Shown here in pieces: positions 1 through 7,566 of a stretch of DNA of 15,876 nt. The notes beneath the pieces are model-generated. The model made no database searches. It saw nothing but the letters and a program-made list of their open reading frames with translations, and was not told the origin of the DNA. The DNA comes from Zeimonas sp036675585. Its GTDB lineage: Bacteria > Pseudomonadota > Gammaproteobacteria > Burkholderiales > Burkholderiaceae_E. The translations under genes were made by a program, and so were the position numbers. The DNA lies in NCBI GenBank assembly GCA_036675585.1, contig JAKFES010000254.1, forward strand, positions 1 to 15,876, in the 5' to 3' direction. The number at the start of each line of letters is the position of its first letter. Position 1 is the stretch's first letter.

Positions 1-2248
1 CGACCAGCGCCGGGGCGTCGATGCGCTCGCCGCGGCGCACGCGCGCCACCGTCGACGCGGCATTCGGCGCGTCGGGGCGAAGCCGCGCCGACAGGTAGCC
101 GAGCAGCTCGACGACGAGCGGCGACGGGTTCAGCGCGCTGTCGTCGCGCGCATCGCGGGCGTGGCACAGCACGACGAGGCGTTCGCGCGCGGCGAGCACC
201 GCGTCGAGAAAGGCGCCGCGGTCGTCGTTGCGGACCAGCCGATCGCCGAAGCGGGGCTTGCGCCGCATCAGGTCGATCTCGTCGGCGCCGCCGCGGCGCG
301 GAAACGCGCGCTCGTCGAGCCCGAACAGGCAGACGACGCGAAACGGCACGCCGCGCAGGCTGCCGATCGGCAGCACGGTGACCGCGCCGGTCGGCACCGC
401 CGCCGGCGTGCTCTCTTCGATGGCATCGGAGAAGGCGCGTGCGAACGCGGCCGCATCGAGCGCGATCCCCGTCACGCCGGCGCTCGTCGACGCCACATGC
501 GCGAGCGCATCGCGCACGCGCTGCACGCTGCCCGCATGCAGGCGCGACGACGCGAAGACGGTTTCGACGACTTCGCCGAGCGCCTCGCACCATTGCGCGG
601 GTGCCCGTGCACGGCGCGCGAGCCGGCGCAGGCGGGCGGCCGCGTCGGCGATCGTGAGCCACGCTTCGAGCGGGCGCGCGCGGCTGCCCTGCGCACCGGG
701 GACGGCGAGCAGATCGGCGCACGGCTGCTCGGCGCCGATCGCCGCGCCGACCAGGAGCCGATCGGCGGCGAGCTGGAGATTGTGCTTCGGCGCCCCATCG
801 TCGGCGTCCAGTCCGCGCCGTGCGCCCGCCCGCTCGAACCATTCGAGCAGCCGCGCGACGTCGGCTTCGTCGAGCGACAGCGCATCGGCGAGCGCCGGAT
901 TGCGCAGCAGCGTGCCGAGGCTCGGCGCATCGATGCCGTGGACGGCGATCGAGACCAGCGCCTCGACCGCCTGCACGAGCACGTCGGCGCGCCTCGGTCG
1001 TCCGCTGACCGCAAGCGGAATCCGGCGCGACGCCGGCGCGCTCTCGAACACGCCTTCGATCGCACGCGCCGCCGCGTCGAGGTCGGCGCAGAAGACCGCG
1101 ACGTCGCCGGGTTCGAGCCCCGGCATCGTCTCGAAGCATTCGAGCAGCGTCTCGTGCAGGATCTCGGCTTCGCGGATCGTTCCGTGCGCGCCGACCACGC
1201 GAATCGAATCGTCGATGTTGCGCACCGCGCGCCACGGCGCGTCGCTGCGCAGGAAGACCGCGCGGTGCAGCGCATCGAGCGCGGTCGGCTGCGCTGGGTC
1301 CCGGGCGGCGAACGGCGAAGGCTCGTCGCGGCCCGGCGCTTCGGCCTGCGCATCGAAGCGCTCCTCGAGATCGAGCACCTGCGCGACGAAATCGCGGTGC
1401 ACGCGCCCCCAGCTACCGAGCAGCGAAGGCTCGCCGTCGTAGAGCCAGGCCGAGTCGGGGCTCTGCTCGCGCACGCGCGCGAGCGAGAGCGGATCGAGCA
1501 GGTCGGTCCACAACTCGCGACACGGATCGGGGGCGAACACCGAGACGTCGATCCACCGCGACAGGCGGCCGAACAGCGCGAACTGCTCGGGCGAGAGGTC
1601 GACGCGCCCGAAGATCGCGACGCGGGCAAGCCCGGGCACGCCGCGCAGGTGCGCGCCCTCGTCGCCGGCCAGCACGCGCACGAACTGGTCGTACGGGTGC
1701 TCGTCGCGCACGTCGGGCAGGCGTTCGAGCAGCCGCTGCCACAGCCAGCGCTGCCAGGGTTCGTGCGGCCCGAGCGCGGCGTCGCCGTCGGCCCACCGCC
1801 CCTGCTGCCAGCGCGCGAGCCAGTCGCGGCGGTAGGCGAGATACCGGTCGAAGGCGCGCGCGACCGAGCCGGCGAGCTCGAAGCGCGCCGCCGAACCCGG
1901 CTCGCCGAGTCGCGCGCGCAGCAGCGAGAAGGCTTCGTCGTCGGGCAGCGCGTCGAACAGCGCGAGCACGTTCCAGCGCACGCGTTCGGGATCGAAGGGC
2001 GAATGCGCGGGCAGGCGCTCGAGCACCGCGCGCATCGCCTGCCACAGCCAGCGGCCGGCGAACTCGGGACGCAACCGGGCGCTGATGCCGTGCCGCAGGG
2101 CGTCGCGCCGCTGCAGCCAGCGGCCGATCCCCGCACTCGGCACGATCACGACGCGCTCGACGAACGGCCCGTCGCCGCACGCGTCGAGCGAATCGAGCAA
2201 CGCGTCGGCCAGACGCTCGAGCCGGTGATCGAAACGGATGCGCAGCAT
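1..2248 (-). CDS. recC: RecC, exodeoxyribonuclease V gamma subunit (partial, C-terminus off left edge)
   Basis: RecC is the non-catalytic Chi-recognition subunit of the RecBCD helicase-nuclease, which processes double-strand breaks for recombination. About 749 codons are open with no stop, and the frame runs off the left edge; E. coli RecC has about 1122 residues, so roughly a third is missing. Visible matches to RecC are the N-terminal VPSAGIGRWLQ (about residues 36-46), the FDRYLAYRRDWLARW segment (about 140), SWGRVHRDF, VLPIGSLRGVPFRVVCLFGLD (about 624-645), and DLMRRKPRFGDR followed by NDDRGAFLDAV (about 660-685). The start ATG (2248-2246) directly follows the TGA of the DUF924 gene with no spacer, so translation is probably coupled. 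recB and recD would be expected downstream, outside the window. Family assignment is very secure; only completeness is unknown. Confidence 0.95.
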   Translation of the reverse strand, partial: MLRIRFDHRLERLADALLDSLDACGDGPFVERVVIVPSAGIGRWLQRRDALRHGISARLRPEFAGRWLWQAMRAVLERLPAHSPFDPERVRWNVLALFDALPDDEAFSLLRARLGEPGSAARFELAGSVARAFDRYLAYRRDWLARWQQGRWADGDAALGPHEPWQRWLWQRLLERLPDVRDEHPYDQFVRVLAGDEGAHLRGVPGLARVAIFGRVDLSPEQFALFGRLSRWIDVSVFAPDPCRELWTDLLDPLSLARVREQSPDSAWLYDGEPSLLGSWGRVHRDFVAQVLDLEERFDAQAEAPGRDEPSPFAARDPAQPTALDALHRAVFLRSDAPWRAVRNIDDSIRVVGAHGTIREAEILHETLLECFETMPGLEPGDVAVFCADLDAAARAIEGVFESAPASRRIPLAVSGRPRRADVLVQAVEALVSIAVHGIDAPSLGTLLRNPALADALSLDEADVARLLEWFERAGARRGLDADDGAPKHNLQLAADRLLVGAAIGAEQPCADLLAVPGAQGSRARPLEAWLTIADAAARLRRLARRARAPAQWCEALGEVVETVFASSRLHAGSVQRVRDALAHVASTSAGVTGIALDAAAFARAFSDAIEESTPAAVPTGAVTVLPIGSLRGVPFRVVCLFGLDERAFPRRGGADEIDLMRRKPRFGDRLVRNDDRGAFLDAVLAARERLVVLCHARDARDDSALNPSPLVVELLGYLSARLRPDAPNAASTVARVRRGERIDAPALV

Positions 2249-2851
2249 TCAGAACCGCGAGCCCGGCTCGCGCAGGAACGCGATCTCCTGCGGCGTCGAT
2301 GCGCGGCCGAGGATCGCGTTGCGGTGCGGAAAGCGCCCGAAGCGCGCAATGACGTCGTGATGACGCTGCGCCCAGATCCAGGCGCCGCCGGCGAGCGGAT
2401 CGTCGCGCAGCGCGCCAAACAGGCGCAGCGATTCGCGCTGGTCGTCGAGCGACTCCGAGTGCTCGAAGGGCATGTAGCAGAACCAGCGCTGCAGCGCATC
2501 GAGCTCCAGGTCGCGGCGCTCGGCGACGATCCGGCGCGCGACGGACAGCGCGCGCGCGTCGCCGGCGTACATCCGCTCGGTGTCGCGATACACGTTGCGC
2601 GTGAACTGGTCGAGCACGACGACGAGCGCGCACGCCGTTTCGGCCTCGCGCCCCCATTCGTCGCAACCCCCGCGCAGCGCCTCCTCGATCAGCGTGCCGA
2701 AACGCGCGGCGATCTGCGCGTCGAAGGCGGCATCCTGGCCGAACCATTGCGGGCGCACGGTGCCGGCGTCGCGGCCGTGCGGACCGGCGAACCAGAAGCG
2801 CAGCACCTCGTCGGCTCGTTTCCGATCGGGCAGCGCATCGGCGCGCGTCAT
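2249..2851 (-). CDS. DUF924 family protein
   Basis: A 200-residue protein of the DUF924 family, a helical (TPR-like) cytoplasmic family of unknown function common in proteobacteria. The family hallmarks are all present: the N-terminal VLRFWF (16-21), LDQFTRNVYR (80-89), YMPFEHSE (126-133) and RFGRFPHRN (170-178). Length is normal for the family. There is no signal peptide or membrane segment. The ATG at 2851 has only a weak G-rich stretch upstream and no good Shine-Dalgarno. Its stop abuts the recC start, so the two probably share a transcript, although no functional link between DUF924 and recombination is known to me. It is divergent from the acyl-CoA-binding protein gene across 118 bp. Confidence 0.93.
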   Translation of the reverse strand: MTRADALPDRKRADEVLRFWFAGPHGRDAGTVRPQWFGQDAAFDAQIAARFGTLIEEALRGGCDEWGREAETACALVVVLDQFTRNVYRDTERMYAGDARALSVARRIVAERRDLELDALQRWFCYMPFEHSESLDDQRESLRLFGALRDDPLAGGAWIWAQRHHDVIARFGRFPHRNAILGRASTPQEIAFLREPGSRF

Positions 2852-2936
2852 GCGGCCCCGGGCCGTCGGCTGCGCCCCCCTGCCTCGTCGAACTGCGGCC
2901 CGTGCCCGCGATGCATTCGTCCCCCTGTTTTGTGTT

Positions 2937-2942
2937 TATGAT
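2937..2942 (+). promoter_or_regulatory. Candidate -10 element for the acyl-CoA-binding protein gene
   Basis: TATGAT lies in the only AT-rich patch (about 2927-2945) of the divergent 2852-2969 intergenic region and differs from the consensus -10 at one base. It would start transcription near 2949, giving a leader of about 20 nt. No good -35 is visible at 16-18 bp upstream. On the other strand the same patch reads TATCAT, so the divergent DUF924-recC transcript could start here too. This is based on sequence only. Confidence 0.35.
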
Positions 2943-2969
2943 ACTTGCGCAGTTCCGGCAGGAGGAACC

Positions 2970-3248
2970 ATGGTCGAACCGAGCGCACCGAACGGCGATC
3001 CGACGGCACGTTTCCAGCAGGCGGTCGCCGACTCGAAGACGCTGTCGGAGCGGCCCGACAACGCCACGCTGCTGCGCCTGTACGCGCTGTACAAGCAGGC
3101 GACCGCGGGCGACGCCGAGGGCGAGCGCCCCGGCTTCACCGACCTCGTCGGCCGCGCCAAGTGGGACGCGTGGAACGAGCTCGCCGGCACCGCGCCCGAG
3201 ACCGCGATGCAGCGCTACATCGACCTCGTCGAGCGCCTGAAGGACTGA
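2970..3248 (+). CDS. Acyl-CoA-binding protein (ACBP)
   Basis: A complete 92-residue, single-domain acyl-CoA-binding protein, a soluble four-helix protein that carries long-chain acyl-CoA esters. The ligand residues known from bovine ACBP are visible: the YALYKQATAGD motif gives Tyr38, Tyr41 and Lys42 (equivalents of Tyr28, Tyr31 and Lys32), Lys64 in AKWDAWNEL matches Lys54, and Tyr83 in QRYIDLVERL matches Tyr73. The start is set by a perfect AGGAGG at 2960-2965, four bases before ATG. In-frame extension upstream to 2580 would run through the DUF924 gene on the other strand and is not credible. It is the only plus-strand gene here and converges on the antiporter gene with 10 bp between stops. 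ACBP is mainly eukaryotic but occurs in scattered bacteria, including Burkholderiales. Confidence 0.95.
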   Translation: MVEPSAPNGDPTARFQQAVADSKTLSERPDNATLLRLYALYKQATAGDAEGERPGFTDLVGRAKWDAWNELAGTAPETAMQRYIDLVERLKD

Positions 3249-3258
3249 CGCCCGCGTT

Positions 3259-4494
3259 TCAGAGCAAGCGGAACGACGTGATCGCCACCAGCGTCGGGAT
3301 CGTCGCGGCGGCGAGCAGCCCGAGCGCGCTGATCTCCTGGTGCTCGAAGCGGTTCTTCAGGATCGAATAGCCCGCCGGGTTCGGCGCGTTGGCGATGACC
3401 GTCAGCCCGCCTCCGGTGACGGCGCCGGCGACGAGCGCGTACTTGAATTCCTCGGTGAGGCCCTCGACCAGCGAGCCGAGGTACGTGAGCGCGGCATTGT
3501 CGGTGATCGCCGTCAGCGCGGTCGCGCCGTAGTAGACCGCCGTCGGGCTCATGCCCTCGAGCAGCGTCTGCAGCCACCACTGCTGCTGGCCGCCGAGCAC
3601 GACGAGTCCGGCGAGGAAGAACGCGACCATCAGCGCCTCGCGCAGCATCAGCCGGTCCTGGAAACGCGCATACGCGCTCGACACGCCGAGGAAGAACAGG
3701 AACAGCCCCATGAAGACGACCGCGTGGTGCGCGAACAGCACGACGCCGAGCAGGAACAGCAGATGAACCAGCGTGAGCGGCAACGGCACCGGATTCTCGT
3801 TCGGCGTCGACGCGGCCGACAGGCGTCGCAGCTCGGCGCTGAACAGCAGCGTCGCGCCCAGCGCGTTGACGAAGCACGCGAGCGCCGCGCGCCAGCCGAA
3901 GTGCTCGAGCATGTACGGCATCGTCCAGCCCCATTTCGACGCGACCATCAGCACCGGCGGCGCGGCGAACGGCGTCAGCGTCCCGCCGATCGACACGTTC
4001 ACGAAGAGCACGCCGATGGTCGCGTATTTCAGCCGGTTCGAGATCGGCACCGAATAGAAGCGGTCGCGCAGCAGCAGCGCGGCGATCGTCATCGCCGCCG
4101 GTTCGGTGATGAACGAACCGAACAGCGGAACGAGGAACAGCGCGAGAAAATAGATCGACATCGCCCGCGGCATCGGCACCAGTCGCGAGCCCTGCTCGAC
4201 CGCCGCGCGCGCCAGGTTGAGGATCGGACGGCTCGCCGCGACCACCATGATCACGAACACGAACATCGGTTCGGTGAAGTTGCGCGACTCCAGATACGCG
4301 AGCGCATCGGCTCCGCCGGCGGCGACGGCGATGTAGGCGATCAGCACCATCGCCCAGAAACCGAAGACCGCTTCGACCTCGCCGAGCAGATGCCAGATCC
4401 CGGCGTGCGCGGGATAGCGGTGGGCGACGCGCTGGAAGATGCCGGCGGTGAAGGTGTGGACGACCGCGATGGCGAACAGCACCGCGCCGCCCAC
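3259..4494 (-). CDS. Putative Na+/H+ antiporter, ion transporter superfamily
   Basis: A polytopic inner-membrane protein of 411 residues from the GTG used here, with about ten or more hydrophobic segments. It resembles proteins annotated as putative Na+/H+ antiporters. Two similar blocks suggest the inverted internal repeat of the ion transporter (NhaD/ArsB-like) superfamily: FGSFITEPAA (125-134) with GGTLTPFAAPP (170-180), and ALTAITDNAALTYLGS (326-341) with GGGLTVIANAPNPAG (361-375). These Ser/Thr/Asn/Pro-rich turns are where such carriers bind ions. The ion is not shown by sequence. The GTG at 4494 has no Shine-Dalgarno, whereas an upstream in-frame CTG (4515-4513) does, so the protein may begin seven residues earlier (N-terminus then reads L/M-N-P-T-P-I-E-V-G-G). 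It converges on the ACBP gene. Confidence 0.85.
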   Translation of the reverse strand: MGGAVLFAIAVVHTFTAGIFQRVAHRYPAHAGIWHLLGEVEAVFGFWAMVLIAYIAVAAGGADALAYLESRNFTEPMFVFVIMVVAASRPILNLARAAVEQGSRLVPMPRAMSIYFLALFLVPLFGSFITEPAAMTIAALLLRDRFYSVPISNRLKYATIGVLFVNVSIGGTLTPFAAPPVLMVASKWGWTMPYMLEHFGWRAALACFVNALGATLLFSAELRRLSAASTPNENPVPLPLTLVHLLFLLGVVLFAHHAVVFMGLFLFFLGVSSAYARFQDRLMLREALMVAFFLAGLVVLGGQQQWWLQTLLEGMSPTAVYYGATALTAITDNAALTYLGSLVEGLTEEFKYALVAGAVTGGGLTVIANAPNPAGYSILKNRFEHQEISALGLLAAATIPTLVAITSFRLL

Positions 4495-4512
4495 CTCGAT
4501 CGGGGTGGGGTT

Positions 4513-4525
4513 CAGGACGTTCTCC
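4513..4525 (-). promoter_or_regulatory. Shine-Dalgarno GGAGAA plus in-frame CTG, possible real start of the antiporter
   Basis: On the minus strand GGAGAA (4525-4520) is followed by CGTC and then CTG (4515-4513), in frame with the antiporter and just after the in-frame TGA at 4530-4528. The added residues NPTPIE precede the annotated GTG. No ATG, GTG or TTG lies between that stop and the GTG at 4494. CTG starts are rare, so this is a suggestion. Confidence 0.4.
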
Positions 4526-4601
4526 GGTCAGCCGGCTTCGGTCGCGAGCGCGCGCCCGCGCTCGAGCGGAATTCCCGCCACGAACGCGGCGGGCGCGTCG
4601 A

Positions 4602-5564
4602 TCACGCCGCGACGGGCGTCGGCAGCGGCCGGCCCGATGCCCATGCGACGAGGTTGTCGGCGGCGAGCATCGCCATGCCGAGGCGCGAGCTGCGCGTCGC
4701 GCTGCCGATGTGCGGTGTGAGCACGACGTTGGGGACTTCGAGCAGCCCCGGATGCAGCGCGGGCTCGTTCTCGTAGACGTCGAGCCCGGCCGCGCCGATC
4801 GGCCCGTTGCGCAGCGCCTCGACGAGCGCAGCGTCGTCGACGATGCCCCCGCGCGCGATGTTCACGAGCGTGGCGCCCGTTTTCATCGACGCCAGCTCGC
4901 GCGCGCCGATCACGTGGTGCGTCGCCGCGTTGTACGGCAGGACGAGGACGATGTGGTCGGCCTCGCGCAGCAGCGCGTCGAGCTCGACGCGCTGCGCACC
5001 GAGCTCGGCTTCGTTGGCCGCACGCGAGCGGTTGTGATAGAGCACGCGCATCGAGAAGCCGCGCGCGCGCCGCGCGATCGCCGAGCCGATGCGCCCCATG
5101 CCGACGATGCCCAGCGTCGTGCCGTGCACGTCGGCGCCGAGGAACTGGTCGAAGGCCCAGCGGTTCCACCGACCCTCGCGCAGCCAGCGCTCCGATTCGC
5201 ACACGCGGCGCGCCGCCGCCATCAGCAGCGTCCACGCCATGTCGGCGGTCGCCTCGGTGAGCACGTCGGGCGTGTTCGACACGACGATTCCGCGCTCGGC
5301 GCAGGCGGCGAGATCGATGTGGTTGTAGCCGACCGAACCGGTCGCGATCGCCTTGACCTGCGGACAGGCGTCGAGCAGCGCACGGTCGACCTGGTCGGAG
5401 GCGACGACGTACAGCGCATCGCGGTCGGCCGCGCGGCGCAGCAACTCGGCGCGCGTCCATTCGTCGTCTTCGGGGTTCGTGTCGAGCTCGAAGTGCGGGT
5501 GCAGGCGCTCGATGACTTCCGGGAAAACCTTTCGCGTGACGAGCAGTTTCGGTCGTCGGTTCAT
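4602..5564 (-). CDS. NAD(P)-dependent D-2-hydroxyacid dehydrogenase (glyoxylate/hydroxypyruvate reductase type)
   Basis: A cytoplasmic oxidoreductase of 320 residues that would reduce 2-oxoacids such as glyoxylate or hydroxypyruvate to D-2-hydroxyacids. The Rossmann nucleotide motif GMGRIG is at 155-160. The catalytic triad of the family is intact: Arg238 in NIARGG, Glu267 in YENEP and His285 in TPHIGSAT. The ATATGSVGYNHID-like region (73-84) matches the substrate loop of GhrB and GRHPR proteins. The residue after strand beta-B (N178-R179-S180) suggests acceptance of NADP, but this is weak evidence. ATG at 5564 has GGAG 8 nt upstream. It follows pncB by 46 bp, with a possible promoter of its own between them. 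The exact substrate is not decidable; ghrB-like is the best description. Confidence 0.9.
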   Translation of the reverse strand: MNRRPKLLVTRKVFPEVIERLHPHFELDTNPEDDEWTRAELLRRAADRDALYVVASDQVDRALLDACPQVKAIATGSVGYNHIDLAACAERGIVVSNTPDVLTEATADMAWTLLMAAARRVCESERWLREGRWNRWAFDQFLGADVHGTTLGIVGMGRIGSAIARRARGFSMRVLYHNRSRAANEAELGAQRVELDALLREADHIVLVLPYNAATHHVIGARELASMKTGATLVNIARGGIVDDAALVEALRNGPIGAAGLDVYENEPALHPGLLEVPNVVLTPHIGSATRSSRLGMAMLAADNLVAWASGRPLPTPVAA

Positions 5565-5600
5565 CCGCAGTGCTCCGGGCGCCAGGGGGGATGGGCGTGA

Positions 5601-5606
5601 ATTATA
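5601..5606 (-). promoter_or_regulatory. Candidate -10 TATAAT upstream of the hydroxyacid dehydrogenase gene
   Basis: A perfect TATAAT on the minus strand (5606-5601) sits in the 46-bp gap between pncB and the dehydrogenase gene, in otherwise very GC-rich DNA. Transcription would start near 5594, about 30 nt before the ATG. The -35 position would fall inside the pncB 3' end (GTTCCA at 17-bp spacing), a poor match, so the call rests mostly on the -10. Confidence 0.4.
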
Positions 5607-5610
5607 GCGA

Positions 5611-6786
5611 TCACTCGTCGATCTGGAACACGTGGCGCAGGTACTTCACGTAGGCCTCGTCGTCGCACATGTTCTTCGCCGGCGTGTCGGAGATCTTCGC
5701 CACCGGCTGCCCGTTGCAGCGGACCATCTTGATGACGATCTGCAGCGCAGGGTAGCCCAGGTCGTTGGTGAGGTTGGTGCCGATGCCGAAGGCGATGCGC
5801 GTGCGGTCGCGAAAACGCCGGTACAGCTCGGCCATCAGCGGGAACGTGAGCGCGTCGGAGAAGACGAGCGTCTTCGTCTTCGGGTCGACCCGGTTGGCTT
5901 CGTAATGCTGGATCAGCCGTTCGGCCCACTGGAACGGGTCGCCCGAATCGTGGCGCGCGCCGTCGAACAGCTTGCAGAAATACATGTCGAAGTCGCGCAG
6001 GAACGCCGACATGCCGTAGACGTCCGACAGCGCGATGCCGAGGTCGCCGCGATACTCGCGCGCCCACGTCTCGAAGCCGAACACCTGCGTGTCGCGCAGC
6101 CGGGGCCCGAGCGCCTGGCATGCCTGCAGGTATTCGTGCGCCATCGTCCCCAGCGGCGTCATCGCGTGCTCTTTTGCGAAATGCACGTTCGACGTACCGG
6201 CGAAGGCCGGCCCGAGCCGCTCGCGGCACGCCAGCAGGACCTCCTCGTGCCACACGCGCGAGAACCGGCGCCGCGTTCCGTAGTCGGCGATGCGCACGCC
6301 GACGAGGTCGGGCTCGCCGGCGATCGAACGCACCTTCTGCTCGAGCCGGCGCCGGCCTTCGGCGTAGTCGGGATTGCGCACCGTCTCGCGGTAGTAGATC
6401 TCGTTGACGATCGCGAGCACCGGAACCTCGAACAGGATCGTGTGCAGCCACGGCCCGCGGATCGTGATGTCGATCTCGCCGTTGTCCTTCGGCGAGCGGG
6501 CGACCGAGATGTACTTCTCGTTCATGTGGAACAGCCCGAGGAAATCGACGAAATCGCTCTTGATGAAGCGCAGCCCGCGCAGGTAGTCGAGCTCCTCCTC
6601 GCGAAAGCGCAGCGAGCACAGGTGGCGCACTTCCTCGCGGATCGTCTCGACGTACGGCCTGAGGTCGATTCCCGGATTGCGGCACTTGAAGCGATACTCG
6701 ACCTGTGCACCCGGGAAGTGATGCAGCACCACCTGCATCATCGTGAACTTGTACAGATCGGTGTCGAGCAGCGAAGTGATGATCAT
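5611..6786 (-). CDS. pncB: Nicotinate phosphoribosyltransferase
   Basis: PncB makes nicotinate mononucleotide from nicotinate and PRPP with ATP hydrolysis, the entry step of NAD salvage (Preiss-Handler pathway). The protein is 391 residues from the ATG at 6786, close to the 400 of E. coli. Hallmarks: SLLDTDLYKFTM at the N-terminus (5-16), GTSNVHFAKEH (197-207), PLGTMAHE (211-218), and FDGARHDSGDP in the C-terminal half. The His after GTSNV (202) is the likely autophosphorylated catalytic histidine by comparison with the enteric enzymes. A TTG four codons upstream is also in frame, but neither start has a convincing Shine-Dalgarno; ATG is preferred because the family N-terminus begins near it. 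It follows the TetR gene by 70 bp containing a hairpin. Its substrate is also the suspected substrate of the cluster upstream. Confidence 0.95.
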   Translation of the reverse strand: MIITSLLDTDLYKFTMMQVVLHHFPGAQVEYRFKCRNPGIDLRPYVETIREEVRHLCSLRFREEELDYLRGLRFIKSDFVDFLGLFHMNEKYISVARSPKDNGEIDITIRGPWLHTILFEVPVLAIVNEIYYRETVRNPDYAEGRRRLEQKVRSIAGEPDLVGVRIADYGTRRRFSRVWHEEVLLACRERLGPAFAGTSNVHFAKEHAMTPLGTMAHEYLQACQALGPRLRDTQVFGFETWAREYRGDLGIALSDVYGMSAFLRDFDMYFCKLFDGARHDSGDPFQWAERLIQHYEANRVDPKTKTLVFSDALTFPLMAELYRRFRDRTRIAFGIGTNLTNDLGYPALQIVIKMVRCNGQPVAKISDTPAKNMCDDEAYVKYLRHVFQIDE

Positions 6787-6829
6787 CGGTGTGACCAATG
6801 GCAGCCGCGCATCCGGCGAGGCCCGGGCA

Positions 6830-6848
6830 GCGCCGCCCGCAGCGGCGC
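6830..6848 (-). terminator. Hairpin after the TetR gene (possible terminator or attenuator, no U-tract)
   Basis: Perfect 7-bp arms GCGCCGC / GCGGCGC around a 5-nt loop lie 8 nt after the TetR stop codon and before pncB. No run of T follows in the direction of transcription, so it is not a classical intrinsic terminator. It may mark the boundary between the catabolic operon and pncB, or be chance in GC-rich DNA. Confidence 0.3.
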
Positions 6849-6856
6849 AGCACCGA

Positions 6857-7558
6857 TCATAAGCGATCGACTTCGAGGGCGAATGCGGTGCCGTCGGCCG
6901 GCTCGGGCGGTGCGCCGTCGCGGCGCACGTAGCCGTTGATCATGCGCAGCGCGCCGCTCCAGTAGCGTTCGAGCACGTCCGGCCCGGCGACGTCGCGCCC
7001 GAGCACCGCCGAGAGCGTGTGCCGGTTCGACAGGCAGAAATAGCCCAGGCTCGCGATCGCGACGTACAGCTCGATCTCGTCGATGTCGTCGCGGAACACC
7101 CCCTTGCGCGCGCCGTCGGCGAGCATCGCCGAGAGCAGCTTGGCGACCGGCGAGACGAGCTCGCCGAGCCGCGCCGAGCGGCGCAGGTGCCGCGCGCGGT
7201 ACAGGTTCTCGGTGTTGAGCAGGCTGATGAACTCGGGATGCTCGAGGTAATAGCGCCAGACGAAGCGGCAGAACTGCTCGAGCGCCTTCCACGGGTCGTC
7301 GGGGTCGAGCCGGATGCCGCGCTCGGCGTCGCGCAGTTGCGCGTAGGCGTTCTCGAGCACCGCACGGAACAACTCGTCCTTGCTGCCGAAGTAGTAATAC
7401 ACCATGCGCTCGCTCGAACGCGCGCGCTGTGCGACGCGCTCGCCGCGCGCGCCGGCGAAGCCGTGGCGCGCGAACTCGGTGCTCGCCGCCTTCAGGATGC
7501 GCGCGCGCGTCGCCTCGGCATCGCGCCGGCGCGGGGGAGCGGTTTCGGGCAGGCCCAT
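6857..7558 (-). CDS. TetR/AcrR family transcriptional regulator
   Basis: A one-component DNA-binding repressor of 233 residues. The N-terminal TetR helix-turn-helix covers about 17-63: TRARILKAASTEFARHGFAG is followed by a recognition helix near RVAQRARSSERMVYYYFGSKDELF, with the typical YYYFGSK ending. The C-terminal domain (80-210) is helical and contains WRYYLEHPEFISLLNTENL, a pattern seen in TetR proteins annotated with YcdC/RutR-like or related C-terminal domains that sense small metabolites. The ATG lies 8 nt after the amidohydrolase stop with no Shine-Dalgarno, implying translational coupling as the last gene of the operon. Longer in-frame starts would run through the amidohydrolase gene in another frame and are rejected. 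It probably controls the operon in response to its substrate (inference); its operator is not visible. Confidence 0.92.
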   Translation of the reverse strand: MGLPETAPPRRRDAEATRARILKAASTEFARHGFAGARGERVAQRARSSERMVYYYFGSKDELFRAVLENAYAQLRDAERGIRLDPDDPWKALEQFCRFVWRYYLEHPEFISLLNTENLYRARHLRRSARLGELVSPVAKLLSAMLADGARKGVFRDDIDEIELYVAIASLGYFCLSNRHTLSAVLGRDVAGPDVLERYWSGALRMINGYVRRDGAPPEPADGTAFALEVDRL

Positions 7559-7566
7559 CTGCGCCG

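Noticed and set aside
472..2136. A 554-codon minus-strand open frame inside recC
   Set aside because: It is a shifted frame of recC, Ser/Arg/Ala-rich with no domain; the recC frame gives an unbroken family match.
161..2941. A 926-codon open frame on the plus strand
   Set aside because: It is antisense to recC and DUF924, rich in Arg/Ala/Glu with no recognisable domain. Such frames are a by-product of G/C-biased third positions in the real genes.
3340..4776. A 478-codon plus-strand open frame
   Set aside because: Antisense to the antiporter; highly charged, no domain, and it runs into the dehydrogenase gene.
6785..6857. A 7-bp inverted repeat ATCGGTG / CACCGAT at the pncB start and TetR stop
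   Set aside because: The arms are short, widely separated and overlap coding ends; chance is a sufficient explanation.
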